From Pseudomonadota bacterium (GTDB lineage: Bacteria > Pseudomonadota > Gammaproteobacteria > Steroidobacterales > Steroidobacteraceae): a stretch of DNA of 64,000 nt. Shown one piece after another: positions 63,955 to 64,000 of the stretch. Position 1 is the first letter of the stretch. The number at the start of each line of letters is the position of its first letter. A program made the position numbers and the translations under genes. Below the pieces are notes generated by a model that was not told the origin of the DNA, made no database searches, and saw only the letters and a program-made list of their open reading frames with translations. Where the stretch lies: assembly GCA_021805865.1 (NCBI GenBank), contig JAJZDX010000008.1:62001-126000 (forward strand), given 5' to 3'.

Positions 63955-64000
63955 ACATGTTGCGTGGACTTCTTAAGCGACGTGCCGAAACGAAGCGGCT
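63951..64000 (+). CDS. Start of a gene cut by the window edge
   Basis: ATG at 63951 overlaps the preceding stop (ATGA), with GGAGGT directly upstream. It reads MNMLRGLLKRRAETKR to the edge. Too little to identify. Confidence 0.5.
   Translation, partial: MNMLRGLLKRRAETKR

Larger units (their letters stand above)
37575..64000. mobile_element. Prophage integrated at tRNA-Gly (left and early part; right end outside window)
   Basis: From the tRNA 3' end to the window edge nearly every gene is phage-type: integrase, excisionase-like, divergent repressor/Cro, helicases, primase, SSB, DNA methyltransferases, ParB-like and Gp37/Gp68, plus many small unknowns in tightly overlapping operons. Gene density, short overlapping reading frames and a shared operator set the region apart from the chromosome. 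No capsid, portal, terminase or lysis gene is seen, so the late region should lie to the right. I saw no second copy of the tRNA 3' sequence, so the right junction is outside the window. Confidence 0.9.

Noticed and set aside
37575-64000. CRISPR array or anti-phage defence island
   Set aside because: No regularly spaced repeats of CRISPR type and no cas or known defence genes; methyltransferases lack restriction partners, and the 9-bp repeats are too short and too close.
37575-64000. Integrative conjugative element instead of phage
   Set aside because: No relaxase, coupling protein or type IV secretion gene is seen; repressor/Cro switch and Gp37/Gp68 favour a phage, although the unseen right part could change this.

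Overview
The window is about 37.5 kb of GC-rich chromosome followed by about 26.4 kb of an integrated temperate phage that runs off the right edge. Gene content (tamA-tamB, tatD, acnA, mnmA-nudJ, purB, fumC, a PhoP/PhoQ-type pair, icd, uvrC-pgsA-tRNA-Gly) points to a gammaproteobacterium. Tryptophan 2,3-dioxygenase, a class II DAHP synthase and a saccharopine dehydrogenase-like/alpha-aminoadipate-semialdehyde dehydrogenase pair make me think of the Xanthomonadales/Nevskiales side of the class. This placement is inference; there is no rRNA to test it.

Chromosome, 1-37.5 kb. The left end (1-2552) is tamB (cut by the edge) and tamA for outer-membrane protein assembly. A decayed stretch follows that still carries the C-terminal tail of a prolyl 4-hydroxylase-like oxygenase (about 3.0-3.1 kb). 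Then come tatD, a thioredoxin-fold protein, threonine aldolase, an ABC-2 exporter, a YgjP-like metallopeptidase coupled to kynA, a HAD phosphatase, acnA, mnmA-nudJ, an unknown gene, purB divergent from fumC, a CoA-type Nudix gene with mazG, PepSY-regulator-kinase, a LOG protein coupled to an RNase II-like gene, phosphoketolase-acetate kinase, the two lysine-catabolism genes, class II DAHP synthase, icd, a family 5 uracil-DNA glycosylase, uvrC, pgsA and tRNA-Gly(GCC).

Prophage, 37.6-64 kb. A tyrosine integrase and an excisionase-like gene sit directly beside tRNA-Gly, the likely attachment site. The layout is lambda-like. An immunity region at 49.8-50.8 kb holds an XRE repressor divergent from a Cro-like gene. 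Leftward transcripts carry SSB, an SNF2-type helicase, a PD-(D/E)XK nuclease, a MazG-like protein, small membrane proteins and a predicted lipoprotein with an HNH-type motif. The rightward transcript carries a second helicase, an iteron-rich candidate origin, a zinc-finger primase, a DUF3987 protein, three DNA methyltransferases, a ParB-like protein with a C-terminal zinc ribbon, a sigma-like protein and a Gp37/Gp68 protein. Most rightward genes overlap by ATGA or GTGA, as in one long operon. Structural genes and the right attachment site are not in the window.

The most interesting signal is not a gene. A 16-bp palindrome, consensus GTATGGCAwGCCATAC, recurs at the excisionase promoter, at the start of each leftward cluster, at the cro promoter, and once or twice further right. 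At four places it lies inside a TTGAC(A/T)-16 bp spacer-(C/T)(A/T)TAC promoter, which gives a coherent repressor regulon. Two of those promoters would start transcription at or within about 5 nt of the start codon. The second signal is a set of ten exact 9-bp repeats (AGTGTCGCA) at 53.64-53.97 kb, mostly pointing toward an AT-rich core beside the primase gene.
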